Of a DNA stretch of 64,000 nt, positions 43,669-54,010 are shown one piece after another; position 1 is the stretch's first letter, and the number at the start of each line of letters is the position of its first letter. A program made the translations under genes and the position numbers. The stretch is from Cristatella mucedo (Eukaryota > Bryozoa > Phylactolaemata > Cristatellidae). The stretch lies in NCBI GenBank assembly GCA_009760855.2, contig WPIO01000003.1:10258501-10322500 (forward strand), read 5' to 3'. Below the pieces are notes generated by a model. The model was not told the DNA's origin. It searched no databases and saw nothing but the letters and a program-made list of their open reading frames with translations.

Positions 43669-45132
43669 GTAAGTGCCTAAGGGGTCCTGGCCGGCTCCTA
43701 ACTGAGCAGCCTCCACGTGGTTCTCGATAGACTCGTTTTTGCTTTACTTATACGTTTCTCCAGCTTCTATGGGATAGTTTGAAGTCAGCGAGATTTTTGA
43801 CAGCTGCTTTAATAACACAAAAGATATTGTTACGGTTGTAAACCGTCAGCTTTGCACTGCTGTGGACTCCAATGTGCGACGACTGATGGCACTAATTCGG
43901 AGATGGCTACATGGCGGAGCACCCATTTCGACGCACAGAAATATAGATGGCTGTTTTGTTAACATTCGCGCAATAGTATATTGCTTTAGCTAGCCGAATC
44001 AGTCGATCTGAAGCAGCAGCTTATGTATGGGCACTGTATATGGGCCTTCGCAGCTAACTGTAATAACGCGTAGTGCTGATAAAGGCTGCTCTGGAATGCT
44101 CGAGAGCCCGTGGTTTGACCGTAAATAGCAAGACTAATAAATTAGGCAGTTACATTTTTAGGCCTGGGCAAGTATGCAAGTTAGCATGCATATCTACGCT
44201 CAAAGCAACTAAGTATATCTGTTATGTTACTGTACGGGAATTTCTAAAAACGAAGAAAAGTGTAGATTAAAAAATAATTTTACTATTCATTCGTGATGGC
44301 ATTTTAAAGTATTCAGAAGGCAGAAGTAGAACTGAGGCGCTACATGTAGCCAGCCCCACGTTCTAGCATGGATATAAGCACATACAAAATCCATGTTGGT
44401 CTGTGATGCCAGCACTAAATATAAATACATATAATGCATTTGTAAAACGCCTTAAGCAAACCTTGTATCTATTTAGGCGCTTCACACATGTGCCATGAAG
44501 CTCGACCTCACGACCTTGGTCATCAATGACATTAACCTTGATCTGGGTCTAGGCAAGCACCTTTACTACTCGGCTAAGCCAGCACGGCATTCGGTCTTGG
44601 CAGCATTGACTTGTGCCATCAGTCCACAGTCACAGTTTACGCCAAGCCGTTGTCATATATAGAGCCTGCTTTCAGAATATAGTGAGTATGCAAGTTTCGG
44701 AGCAGCTGCGAAAAATCGTGATTTCTTGATCATGTCTTTACAGCAAATCCTGACGTGTGTATGGGACCAAAGCGCACCAGCTGGCCGCTGCAGTTGAAGA
44801 AGCAATCGGCCCAGTCGATGTGTCCTATAACGCTGTTGCACCACGCAGACAGAGCTTCGAGTGCACGCTTTCTATCGACGGAGGTCCAGGTTTGTTAGTA
44901 GAATGGCAGCGGGAGTGAGCTGAATAGCTTACAGACAGTCTGTTGCTAATTTAATGTCGTGCGGCGTCATAGTCACAAAAGTTTATTTTGATATTCGAGC
45001 AGAAACATTCTCGTACCTCATTGTGCTTTAGGGATCTTGATATGGTCTGGTATAAAGAAAGGTCCGCCAAGAAAGCTCAAGTTTCCTGAGCCTTCTGTGT
45101 TTGTCGGAGAGGTCATGAGTCACGTTAAGTAA
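43511..45132 (+). CDS. SELENOH: Selenoprotein H (TGA-encoded selenocysteine)
   Basis: Three exons join in frame: 43511-43668 (donor CACTG/GTAAGT), 44744-44889 (acceptor TCTTTACAG, donor CCAG/GTTTGT) and 45032-45132 (acceptor TGCTTTAG, stop TAA). The product is 134 residues; the human protein is 122. It has a basic N-terminus (MAPAKRPRAPLANAAGG), expected to act in nuclear targeting. The redox motif is assembled across the first junction, AFEH-Cys-Lys-Ser-Sec-RVYGTKA, matching human HCTSURVYG. It continues PRRQSFECTLSIDGGPG and WSGIKKGPPRKLKFPEP, nearly identical to the family's C-terminal signature. Known members are nuclear, thioredoxin-fold, DNA-associated redox proteins of the Rdx family. 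The TGA at 44751-44753 would read as a stop in standard annotation. The SECIS candidate at 46350-46440 supports recoding. Confidence 0.95.
44431..44587 (-). mobile_element. SINE family A copy in SELENOH intron 1
   Basis: Reverse tail gcatttgtaaaacgcctt, reverse body tgtatctatttaggcgcttc, reverse B-box region gctcgacctcacgaccttgg, and head remnants near 44570. Confidence 0.6.
44744..44889 (+). CDS. SELENOH: SELENOH exon 2 (carries the Sec codon)
   Basis: The first base completes TGC (Cys). Then AAA, TCC, TGA (Sec, 44751-44753), CGT, GTG, TAT follow. The remainder encodes GTKAHQLAAAVEEAIGPVD and the PRRQSFECTLSIDGG strand. Confidence 0.93.
45032..45132 (+). CDS. SELENOH: SELENOH exon 3
   Basis: It encodes ILIWSGIKKGPPRKLKFPEP then SVFVGEVMSHVK-stop, the most conserved stretch of the family. 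Confidence 0.95.
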
Positions 45133-46349
45133 AGGCTTGCAAACTGGGTTTCATCGATGCAAGGTAATAGTTGTTTGTCTTTTACAGTCGTGATTCACTG
45201 TACCAGTCCTCTATTTAGTAAAAACGTCCCAAGTTATCTTGGCTAATAGCTTGGTGAAAGGACTCGGCTCTTTCTGTTCTGCATTCCTTCCATTTGACCA
45301 TTGTGTCAACCACTCACCTGCCTTGCTATTTAGTTAACTGCTGTCTCTCTCGGTTTTGTGTATAAATTCGGCAGTTATCTTGCTGTGACGATCACTGCTG
45401 TGCAGATCGAAACTTGCATAGAGCATTGGGTTTGGTATAAGCTTGTGAATTAAATCGTGGATCTAGTTTTAATGCATATTTCAGTATGAATTGTGATGTG
45501 GACGAATTGATAATCAAAAGTATGTGGCATTGATTTGAGCCACGAAATTATAATTCATTTTTCTACTGCTGAAGGGAGACCGGAAGGGTCAGAGAACAAT
45601 TTGTCATCGGTCTTTCTGAAATGGTGCCAAGATTGCACTATATATGACCACAACTTTGTAATCGAGGAGTGCATTGGCCTCTGTGAAGACGTTGCACACA
45701 TGTATTGTGAGAACGAATTATTGATGTCATGGAGCTTATCAAGAAGCTTCAGCCCAATTTGGTCAGCAGCCATCGTTTTGCACAGCAATTTTAGTCTTAC
45801 TTTAAATCACTGTTGCTATGTTTCTTCTCAACAACCGAGCTAAGCAGTAATATTTTGGACATGCAGATTCGGTTGCTTTAGCCTGTCCTGTTGGTTTCTT
45901 CGGCCTACAGTTGGATGGTTGATGCATTAGGCAGAAAGTGCTGCAGTAGTATTGATTCCGAAGCCGATCGCACTGGTAGATGTGTACGTAAGCTACTCGG
46001 GGTCTTTTTCAGCAGAAGTGAGCGATGCCTCACGACCGATTTCTTGTGGATGGTTTGAAAACGTGCTTGTCAAACAGATTATGCTTGGTATGTGCGTTTT
46101 GATTGAATGTGCATTGTAATGTGGACAGTAGCAATCTTTTGTTTTGTGCTAGTTGTGGCTGTCTGCTGACAGCATTGCTAACCGACCCTGCTGCGTACTG
46201 AACTACATGCATAAGACATTGTGTAAACATGTCTACCTTGATAAAACAGTGTTCTGCAGTTGTGTATTTCAAACATTCTTTGTGGGCGAGGTTACCAGCT
46301 TCTAACAATGGTGATCTTTTGACAGGTTGATCTCACCGTGAACAAACAC
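45133..46349 (+). other. SELENOH: Probable SELENOH 3' UTR
   Basis: AT-rich sequence between the stop and the SECIS candidate. A 102-codon open frame at 45535-45843 has no recognised family and is treated as chance. Confidence 0.45.
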
Positions 46350-46440
46350 TGGAAATATAGTCTTCTGCGACTCAATGACGGATGCAGTGCAAAGCTAAAA
46401 ACGCCGGCTGCATCCTGACACCTACGTCACGTGTTGACAT
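46350..46440 (+). promoter_or_regulatory. SECIS element candidate (selenocysteine insertion signal)
   Basis: The 5' quartet ATGA is at 46375-46378 and the 3' TGA at 46416-46418. Between them is an 8-bp perfect helix GGATGCAG/CTGCATCC. An AAA lies 12 nt after the ATGA, as required for the conserved apical adenosines. A possible GC...GC ministem beyond it would make it form 2. The basal helix is imperfect (gcgac against gtcac). It lies about 1.24 kb after the SELENOH stop, on the same strand, and about 150 nt before AATAAA. Confidence 0.8.
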
Positions 46441-46568
46441 ATGCTTCCTGTGTTAGTTCATTCACCACCGATGATCGTGTGAGCACGGTGCATTGTAACA
46501 GTGTTACTTAATATTTCTATTTTAGTAGTTGTACAACTTGGGCCGTAGCTCAGCAAGCTTTTATGGAA

Positions 46569-46574
46569 AATAAA
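46569..46574 (+). terminator. Polyadenylation signal AATAAA, likely SELENOH
   Basis: A canonical AATAAA downstream of the SECIS candidate and in the transcript sense. Using it would keep the SECIS in a 3' UTR of about 1.45 kb. An ATTAAA near 45450 would exclude the SECIS if used. Confidence 0.6.
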
Positions 46575-47269
46575 CAGAATGGCGTGTGGGTGCCGAAATC
46601 CTGTGACTGCCAGTAATGTGTGTGAATTGTGCCTCAAAGAAAAGGTGGGAAGACGGTATATTTTATAACAGCAATGACCTAGCAAATACTAAGCAGCCAA
46701 GGGTAGTCGGACAAAGTTATTAGTTGGCCGAAAAAAGAATAGCTCTGCTTTTCAATCAAGAAGATAAGAGTGGAAGCTAAGTTCCTTAGCCTCGAGCTCA
46801 AGCATCTTCAGCTACAGCTAATCGGTTTGCTCTGCAGTATGAGCCAAGGTACAATGAGGATAAGACTCGGCACTAGTTTAAAAAAAAACAGCTAGGCTGC
46901 TGACTTACAGATGAGGCTGAAATGAATGGATGTCAAGACCAAGCGATGAGAGTCGTGGCCAAAATAATGTATCCTTTTCGGTAGTTCTGCCAGGCCAGAA
47001 TTAGCCATGTTGCAAGCTAGTGTGGTTTAGCTAGCTAGCTATTTAGGAGAATGAACAAGTTGTATCTGGCTGCTGAAGCTATCTCCGGAACTAGGGTTGG
47101 GAGATAGAGAAAATATGGAAGTATTAAGAACACACGACGGACGTCTCACTGCTGCACTGTCGATTGAGAGCCTACTTGCAGATGAGCACTGGTGGCTTGT
47201 CGTAGTCATTGTTTTGTTTTCCATTAAGTACCTGTCCCACATCAAGGACTAAATATATTTAAAAGCTCA

Positions 47270-48845
47270 GTATAGTTTATAATTAGCGGGTTGCGTCAGA
47301 TTTGGCAGCTGCCGGCTTGGTTGTTGTGGCCGTTGCAATGACCGGCTCTCCTCTGCTGCTTATAAGTTGGGTGTGCCAAAGAGGAGCTGCTGCTGCGTCG
47401 TGTAATTATAGCTGCCTGACCTCGGGTGCAGAGAGTTGCGACGGATAGGGAGGAGAGGGGCAGCGGGAAGTGAACGCACGGCGGAGCAGTTGGGAGTTCT
47501 CTCGCAGGGAGTGTTACTTGTGAATAAAGGATTTTGACACTTGAAGCTATTCCGGCCTTCTGTCGTTAATCATAATGACGACGATAAAGACCAACGACGT
47601 CGACACCCAGTTTGATGGAAAGGAATACTTTGCGGCGCGGATTGTGGAATCTGAGCGTGTGGCAGAGATTCAGAACGTCACCGACTTAGCCTGTGACTGG
47701 AGGCGCTTTTGCGGTCTATAAAGGACTGAGTGAGGAAGACAAGAAATATAGCACGGCAAAGAATAAACTGACGGCAGCGTTTTAACAAGATCACTTCTGT
47801 GCGTACGACGAGCTTTTACACAGGCAGTTTTGATCGACGAATACTTGGCCGACCTTAAGTGGTTGATAGCAGCGCTGGTGTCGCCTACAGCTAATGTTGA
47901 TGCCACCGGTTTCGAAGAGTGGCAAATGTGTGCATTGATCGCCGGCTGCCAGATCGAGTCAAAACTCAAGATGAAGGCAGCGTGCAGCCTATCACGAGGA
48001 CTCTTCCCACGGTCGTTAAGTGGGCCGACGCTTTGTTGCTGCTGAGAACGTGGGTGCTGTACGAACGACGAGAAGCATGATAAGAGAGTCTCGCGTTCCG
48101 TCCCGCCGTTTCGTCTGCTTATTATGTAACCAGCCGGTGCACGTTGCCAGGAACTGCACGCACCGATTGCAGAAAAGTAGGGGAATCGTGTGCTTTCGAT
48201 GCGGCAAGGCGGGCGGGCGTGTAGCGGCCTCGGGTTGGAGCGAGCGCCAAAAAAAACGAGTAAGCATGGGGATCGCGAAGTGCTGCGCTGCGGCGTTTTT
48301 CGTGGTGCGGACAATTAGTTAGACACTACCCAGTCGAAGGCTGATTGCATGTAGCTGCTACATCAGCGAGAAGGTTGTGATTCGCCGGTCAGAGCTCTTC
48401 CTCCACCATCTACTATCCACCATCTACTTCCTCCACCATCTTAGAGATGGTGGAGGAAGTATATCGCCGCTGTCCGGAGACCCGGTTACTGGCGTCTGGG
48501 CAGTATCACCAACGACCGCTGGGACGCTTTGGTGAGACTTGAGTAGCATTGCCATGGGGGTATGTCTAGAGATTGGCGATAACGTTGTAGAGGATGCGTC
48601 GTGGCTTCGAAAGGCTGATGACTCAGCTCACATTAATTTAGCTGAGTTGGAGTAGATGCTGAAAGGCGTCAACCTTCCGATTGCACGGAGCCTGAAGACC
48701 GATTCCGCGACAGTATTCGGCTGGCTCCAGTCACTGTGCCCCGGGAATAAACCAGTGCATTTTCGAGGGCTCGGGGAAGCATTGACACGTCGACGGCTGA
48801 CCCTGCTTGGCGACACAATTCGAGAATGCAGTCTGTTTGGCTTGC
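47270..48845 (+). mobile_element. LTR retrotransposon remnant (gag zinc knuckles and RNase H pieces)
   Basis: An LTR-like leader with TGTGAATAAAGGATTTTGAC (47518) precedes a gag-like ATG at 47575 (MTTIKTNDVDTQFDGKEYF). Degenerate frames follow. At about 48113-48154 a CCHC zinc knuckle is intact: Cys-LL-Cys-NQPV-His-VARN-Cys. A second, CFRCGKAG, has lost its His. Near 48560-48835, WLRKADDSAHINLAELE, a stop, KGVNLPIARSLKTDSATVFG and EALTRRRLTLLGDTI correspond to a retroelement RNase H domain of the Ty3/gypsy or BEL kind. Most of the protease and reverse transcriptase is deleted. Confidence 0.7.
48426..48460. repeat. Perfect 16-bp hairpin
   Basis: Arms ACTTCCTCCACCATCT (48426-48441) and AGATGGTGGAGGAAGT (48445-48460) with a 3-nt loop, preceded by direct copies of 'ccaccatcta'. 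It lies within the LTR element remnant. Confidence 0.92.
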
Positions 48846-50650
48846 ACCGTCGAAGGAGAATACTGCCCCGTCGGTGGTTGAGACCTATTGTCTAAATAGG
48901 ATTTGAGGCCACGACGAGAATAAAACAGGTGCAGCAGTTCAGCTAGGTATGAAGGAGCCAAGCCGCAGTAGGCCTTGTGGGTCGGCGTAAGAAGTTCTCT
49001 GTGTATCTATTGATTAACTGGCAGCCATTGAAGCTCTCGGCAAAGCAGACGCATGGTCAAACCTCTTAGGATTCATAAACTAGCTTTGCAGCCATATTCA
49101 TCACCACACGCATTGGTCTAATCGTTTTTTTTTCGGAAGCCCAACCAAAAGGGAATCTCAATAATCTAGCCGAGATAGAACTAAGGAGCTATCTAAATTC
49201 TTTGCAAGCCACCGTAGAAGACAGTTCCTAATCTTAGATTGGGATCGGTCGTGATGGCTAGCTGTGGATGCAGTCTTTTTAACGAATTCCGAGCACATTG
49301 TGATGGTCGCACAAAAGCATCTCTCTCTTAGAAGAGCAATGCATTCTAGTCCAGCCGCATACTTCGGGTGTCCTAAAAGCAGCAGTTCTGCTTTTATCAT
49401 CGTTTAGTTAAGGGAATTTGCCAACATCCAGGATCGAATGACTGCAAAGCAACCATTCGGTGTATCAACTGCTGCAGCAGATTCCGATGGTTTAAATGAC
49501 ATACATCAGAGTTTCGTCAGGATAAAAGTGATATCCTACTCCACAGGCCTGAGCCACTTTTCCCAGAGGTTGGGCATATACATGGAGAATAGAAAAGGAT
49601 CGAGGACGGATCCTTGTGGGATTCCACAGGTGACTCGTCTGGTGGATGAGACCTGAGCCACACACTGCACGTAGAACACGACCGAACAAGCACGATTTAA
49701 ACCACGCCAATGCCTCATCTGCCAGACCGATTGTTCAAATAAAACCTGACCAAACGTGTCGAAGGCAACCGATAGATCTAGAAGCGCTTGGGCCTTGGCA
49801 TTCCCGGCATCACTGCTGCAAAGGATGTTGTTGGTTACACGGAGGAGAGCAGTTTCAGTGGAGTGCTGCCGCTTGAACACCGATTGAAGCATTCCTGAAA
49901 TTTTTCATTTATTTCAATGTATGCAACCAGCTTCTTAGGGACAATTTTTTCAGAATCTGACCAAGAAGGGAAACTGGGCGATAATTTTGCAAGCACCTCT
50001 GTATCTAATTGTGACTTTTTAAGTATCGGTCTAACGATAGGCGATTTGATGGACTTGGGTACAACACCCTTTTCCAGAGAAGCATTAAAAATCTTGGTTA
50101 CGGCTGGGCTGTTTATCTGCAAGTGAAGACCACCCAGATGAAGGTTTAGGGTCTTAAGGAGACAAGCTTTTTTACTAGACCTTATTAAGGTAGCCACATC
50201 GCACGTAGAAATGTCCAAAAATCTTAAAAGAAAGGTCAAAGGTTGCGATTCAGAAATTGCTTTAGTCTGAGGGGGCTTTATGGAGGCACGAATGTGCACA
50301 GTTTTTCAGTGGAGAACGCTGAAAATATTAAGGCCGAGCCGTTATTATCTGGGAAGTGAGACCTTTAGGAATTGGCCAGCCAATCATTTACGGTCTTATA
50401 AATCTGTTTTGGGTCTGACTGGCAGGACTTCTGTTTTCAAGTGAAAAAGAAGCCTTGGCTTTTTTAAGCTTACGGATGTAGACTCGAAGGAAGTCTTTGA
50501 AATTAACTAGCTCTTCATCAGACCCCGATATCTTGAAATGGTGTTCAAGCCTGTGCTTAAAATAGAGCACCTTTTGAAGTTTTTTCCGTAAGTTGAAGCG
50601 AATCTCCACGACTCTGTACACGGACAGGATATATGGGAGTCCGCTCCTCA
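48846..50650 (-). mobile_element. L2/CR1-like LINE copy with partial reverse transcriptase
   Basis: Minus-strand frames give, 5' to 3', the pre-RT segment (VYIRKLKKAKASFSLENR at 50388-50663), KSIKSPIVRPILKKSQLD, ETALLRVTNNIL, ALLDLSVAFDTF (RT motif A Asp), CGIPQGSVLDPFLFSMYMP, and near 48960 APSYLAELLHLFYSRRGLKS. It belongs to a different subfamily from the copies at 1660 and 6412. Frameshifts make it inactive. Its 3' end abuts the LTR remnant without the usual tail. Confidence 0.8.
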
Positions 50651-51380
50651 TGGGAGCTCCCAAGTGTCGTGCTCACTACATCAGTGAGGGTATCACTACA
50701 TCAGTGAGGGCTGTCGGTAGGGTCTGGGTGCAGATCAAAAGGTCATACCTCACAGAGTCATTGCTTATTAAGTTACGTTTCTGGACAAACTCAACTTTAC
50801 CGAGTACGCACAACGTTGTGCGGCGCACGAACGATAAACGAGACCAAACAATCATCTGAGAGGGCCTGTAGGTACACGACTTTCAGACTTGCGATATTCA
50901 CAAACCGAAGGCCCCGATCGCCAGAAGCTTTCCAACTAGTGGAAATAACGGCTTGACGACTGCAAGCCTAGGAGCAGGTAGTGCAAGCGGAGGAGCAGAT
51001 GAGAGCACTCTAGAGGGGCAAAGAGGTCAAGGTTAGGTTTAGGCTCATGCTAGCTGCCAAAGTGACCTGTATGCCGGACGTAGGATCGTGAGGTCGCTTC
51101 CATGCTGCCCACTGAGCCAGCGAAGCTTAGAGGGAAGCGGTGCGATGTCACAGGTACGCCGCTGACGATCAACCATCCGAGTAGTTAAGTACGGAATTGT
51201 GATAATCTAGACTTGATATTTAAAGCGCGTGAACTAGTTTGGCCGTCGTACTCTCGTCTAAGCCGGCCCTGATTTGGGTGAAGCTCTTAGCTGGAAGTAA
51301 GCCGACTTGACAGTGGAGGCAAGTGTGCTCATCCAATGGTGAGTCGCCTTGGAGCTGCTCGCCCAAAATTACAGGTAGAC
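50651..51380. other. No recognisable gene
   Basis: No motif was recognised, apart from a short direct repeat (cactacatcagtgaggg, twice near 50674-50710). Confidence 0.35.
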
Positions 51381-51399
51381 GTCTGCTGAAGTGATGCTA

Positions 51400-52085
51400 T
51401 GTAAACTATCAGCCTTGAGGGCGAGGTCTTGCCACTTGAGGGTGACATTAGGCTTTCGCGTAACCATCGCCCATCCGGTCGTCGTCGGCTCGCCTGTCAT
51501 CGTCTACTCTATTCAGGCTAACTGCTCGAAAGTTGTTCAGGGTGCTAGCCACCCCTGGTTTACCCTGTGGCTAACGTTTCTAACGATCGGGGTCAATGTG
51601 ATCATCTTACTGAACTACTTGGTAGTTATGGGACATCCAAACATGACTCACAAACTGGGAGAATATCGCTGAAAATCGGCTCAGCCAGCATGACTCCTGT
51701 TGATTCTGCACGTAATCTAGGTGTCCTGTTCCAAAGTGACCTTTCACGAGATGAAGCTTGAGCGACGTCCCGCCTCGACTTCTGTAACACACTGCTTGCT
51801 GACCTGCCGGCCTGTGCGATCAGGCGCTTACAGCTGGTGCAAAACTCTGCAGCCTGGCTTGTCTGTCGTGAGCGTCGCAGTTGATACATCGCACCGCTAC
51901 TCGCCGACCTGTACTGACTCCCAATCAAACGGCGTATCGACTTCAAGGTTCTATCCCTTACTGTTAGGTTCCTTCATTCTCTGGCTCCAGCCTACCCATC
52001 GAAACTACTTCCCCACCAGACCAAGCATCGTGCCACCCGCTGTTCTGACTCAAAATGTTTAGCTATAGCTAGTATAGTAAGAACC
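51400..52085 (+). mobile_element. L2 LINE copy, rearranged
   Basis: Pieces resembling LNYLVVMGHPNMTHKL, LKIGSASMTPVDSARNLGVLFQ (in two parts) and then RRLQLVQNSAA-type sequence near 51830 follow the order of the main L2 subfamily. An internal deletion comes just after FQSDLS. Confidence 0.75.
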
Positions 52086-52129
52086 TCAAAACCTTGGGAA
52101 ACTATGCTATAGAGCTCATATACGTCGTC

Positions 52130-52640
52130 GTTGGTAGACTGCTACAACGTTGGTAGACTGCTACCGACCTGTCATCATTGGTAGACTGCTACAACACGAC
52201 ACTAGCTGACATGCTCGACGAGTTTACAGCTATGACTAGGCGCATTGTTCGCCCTCACCCAGACGGCCTACGGTTTACCACAGACATTAAACTAGCTAGG
52301 TCTAGTAAGCGCAAGGTTAAAAAGCACACAAAAGATCAGCACTGACTGTCTATCGACAAGCATACGAGGACTACTGTAGATCGTACCAATCGATCCTACC
52401 AAAGGCCAAGTCTAGCGTCTATAAAAATATTGCTGAATCACAGATGCACAATCCAAAAATACTGAAGTCGACGATCAACCATCTCATCCACCGCTCCCAA
52501 GTTAGCTCCTTGCCTAATGATCTGTGTGATGATCTAACTGCTTCTCTAGCTTCTTTATCCAGAAGATAGACAAGATCACGGAGTCCATCCCTACGATATC
52601 AGATTCCCCCTGGAATGCTATCCCTCAATTCCTTGCAGCA
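52130..52640 (+). mobile_element. Second L2-like fragment (pre-RT region) with a short tandem repeat
   Basis: A ttggtagactgctac unit occurs three times at 52131-52192. It is followed by frames resembling the segment between endonuclease and RT (MTRRIVRPHPDGLRFTTDI, KLARSSKRKVKKHTKD, KITESIPTISDSPWNAIPQF). This region should precede the RT, so its position after an RT fragment indicates a separate insertion or rearrangement. Confidence 0.6.
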
Positions 52641-53000
52641 CCTCAACGTCTACAATCAAGGTTTTGGGCGAGGCCACGCCCACAACATCATTCTGCCCCA
52701 GCCGGACTCACACCACCCCACCCGGCCAACTGGCGCTGAGTACCGCCTCATTAGGCTGCAGTTGGACACTACTGGCTAACTAAGCTGGATTTAATTGCAA
52801 CGGGTCGGCTGTGGTCACGTGACCCGCTAGCCTCCCCCCCTCTCTCTCCCTTTTTCTCTTCTCTCCTTGCTTCGGAACTGCTTCCACGATGGCTTCAACA
52901 TCCCTATGTACGCTCGCACGCTTGTGTGCCTGCATATGATAAAATACAGCCTCCGTCACCAGTACCACAACTTGCTTCTGGGGGCAACGTTCATCTTCTT

Positions 53001-53138
53001 GCCGAGCTGGGTTGGTCCAGCTTTAAGGTGCTCGCCTCGACTAAGGTCTGGCTGAGGTCGTGGGCTCGAGCCCTGAGGCACATGTGAAGCGCCTGAATAG
53101 TGATATAGTTCTCTTGGGGCGCTATACAAATGAATCAT
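53001..53138 (+). mobile_element. SINE family A copy (good reference copy)
   Basis: Head gccgagctgggttggtccag, then ttaaggtgctcgcc, B-box-like gtgggctcgagccctgag near 53060, tail gcgcctgaatagtgatatag and ggggcgctatacaaatgaat. Confidence 0.8.
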
Positions 53139-53316
53139 ATATTTTTTCTTCGCACCACCACAGTGCGAACGAGCCCCTTCGATGTCACTGCTGACCTCGT
53201 CCTGAAGTTCATATCCCAATCAAAGAAGACGACTAGTCCTTTGGACCGTATTCCCACTGTCCTGCTTCTACGTTGCATTGATCTGCTGCCGCCATGCATA
53301 ACTAACATCCTTAATA

Positions 53317-53866
53317 CAGTCGCCCCTCGCTACTTCGCGATTCAACATTGACGGCTTCATTCTATCGTGATTTTTTGAAATACTTGTATATTAATTAAAA
53401 AGTTGATCGAAATAGTGAAAATGATACAGCGCGAGCTCGTTTGTCTGAGTCAATTATAGACCCATGCATTACAATTAAAATTAAAAAACTACGTATGGAA
53501 TACGGAAGAAGACGACGACGCACCCGTTGAAGATACTGCACCACCTGAAAACTCTCCTACTGAACTCAGGCCTTCAGAGGAACAGTTACCTTGCTCCTCT
53601 TTGCTTTGCTGTACATCTCATCTTAATCATTTGATCACCAAACGCACTATTTTCATAGCTTGGTGTTTGTGCGTAAGAATTGTGTGTGTGCAAATGTAAA
53701 TGTACAATAATAACAATACGATGTTTGTAACGTCTAACATAGCATTTTTTCTTATTTTGTCTAATATATTTGGTAATACGAGTGTGATGGTGACTAAAGG
53801 GGTATTATTTCATGTCCGGAGGGCTCTAATAATGTTAAAATCCATATTTAGAGGGTCATAAACGTT
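53317..53866 (-). mobile_element. Tigger/pogo-like MITE, second copy (inverted, truncated)
   Basis: It begins CAGTCGCCCCTCGCTACTTCGCG after TA on the plus strand. Its reverse complement follows the element at 29046 through ttagacgttacaaacatcg, tagtcaccatcaca and agccctccggacatgaaata. The far terminal repeat is missing. Confidence 0.75.
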
Positions 53867-53892
53867 GGTCCATGCAATTGTGACACACATGT

Positions 53893-54010
53893 ATAACTCA
53901 TTTGTATAGAGCCCTAAATCTCTATATAGGAGCTTCACTTACACCCCGGGGCTTGAGCCCACGACCTCAGTCGGGGCGAGCACATTAACCGCTGGACCAA
54001 ACCAGCTCGG
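53893..54010 (-). mobile_element. SINE family A copy
   Basis: Reverse tail actcatttgtatagagccct, reverse body ctctatataggagcttcact, reverse B box ggggcttgagcccacgacct and reverse head ggaccaaaccagctcgg. Confidence 0.75.

Noticed and set aside
45160-45187. A 28-nt intron in the SELENOH 3' UTR (gtaatag...tttacag)
   Set aside because: It is too short to be spliced by known spliceosomes, and nothing requires it.
45396-45425. Alternative SECIS around TGTGACGATC...GATCGAAAC
   Set aside because: The helix is only 5 bp, the adenosines are not in the apical loop, and the quartet partner is missing. The candidate at 46375 is far better.
53001-53075. tRNA genes at the heads of the SINE copies
   Set aside because: Box A/B-like sequences are present, but the copies lack a foldable cloverleaf with acceptor stem and all continue into SINE tails.
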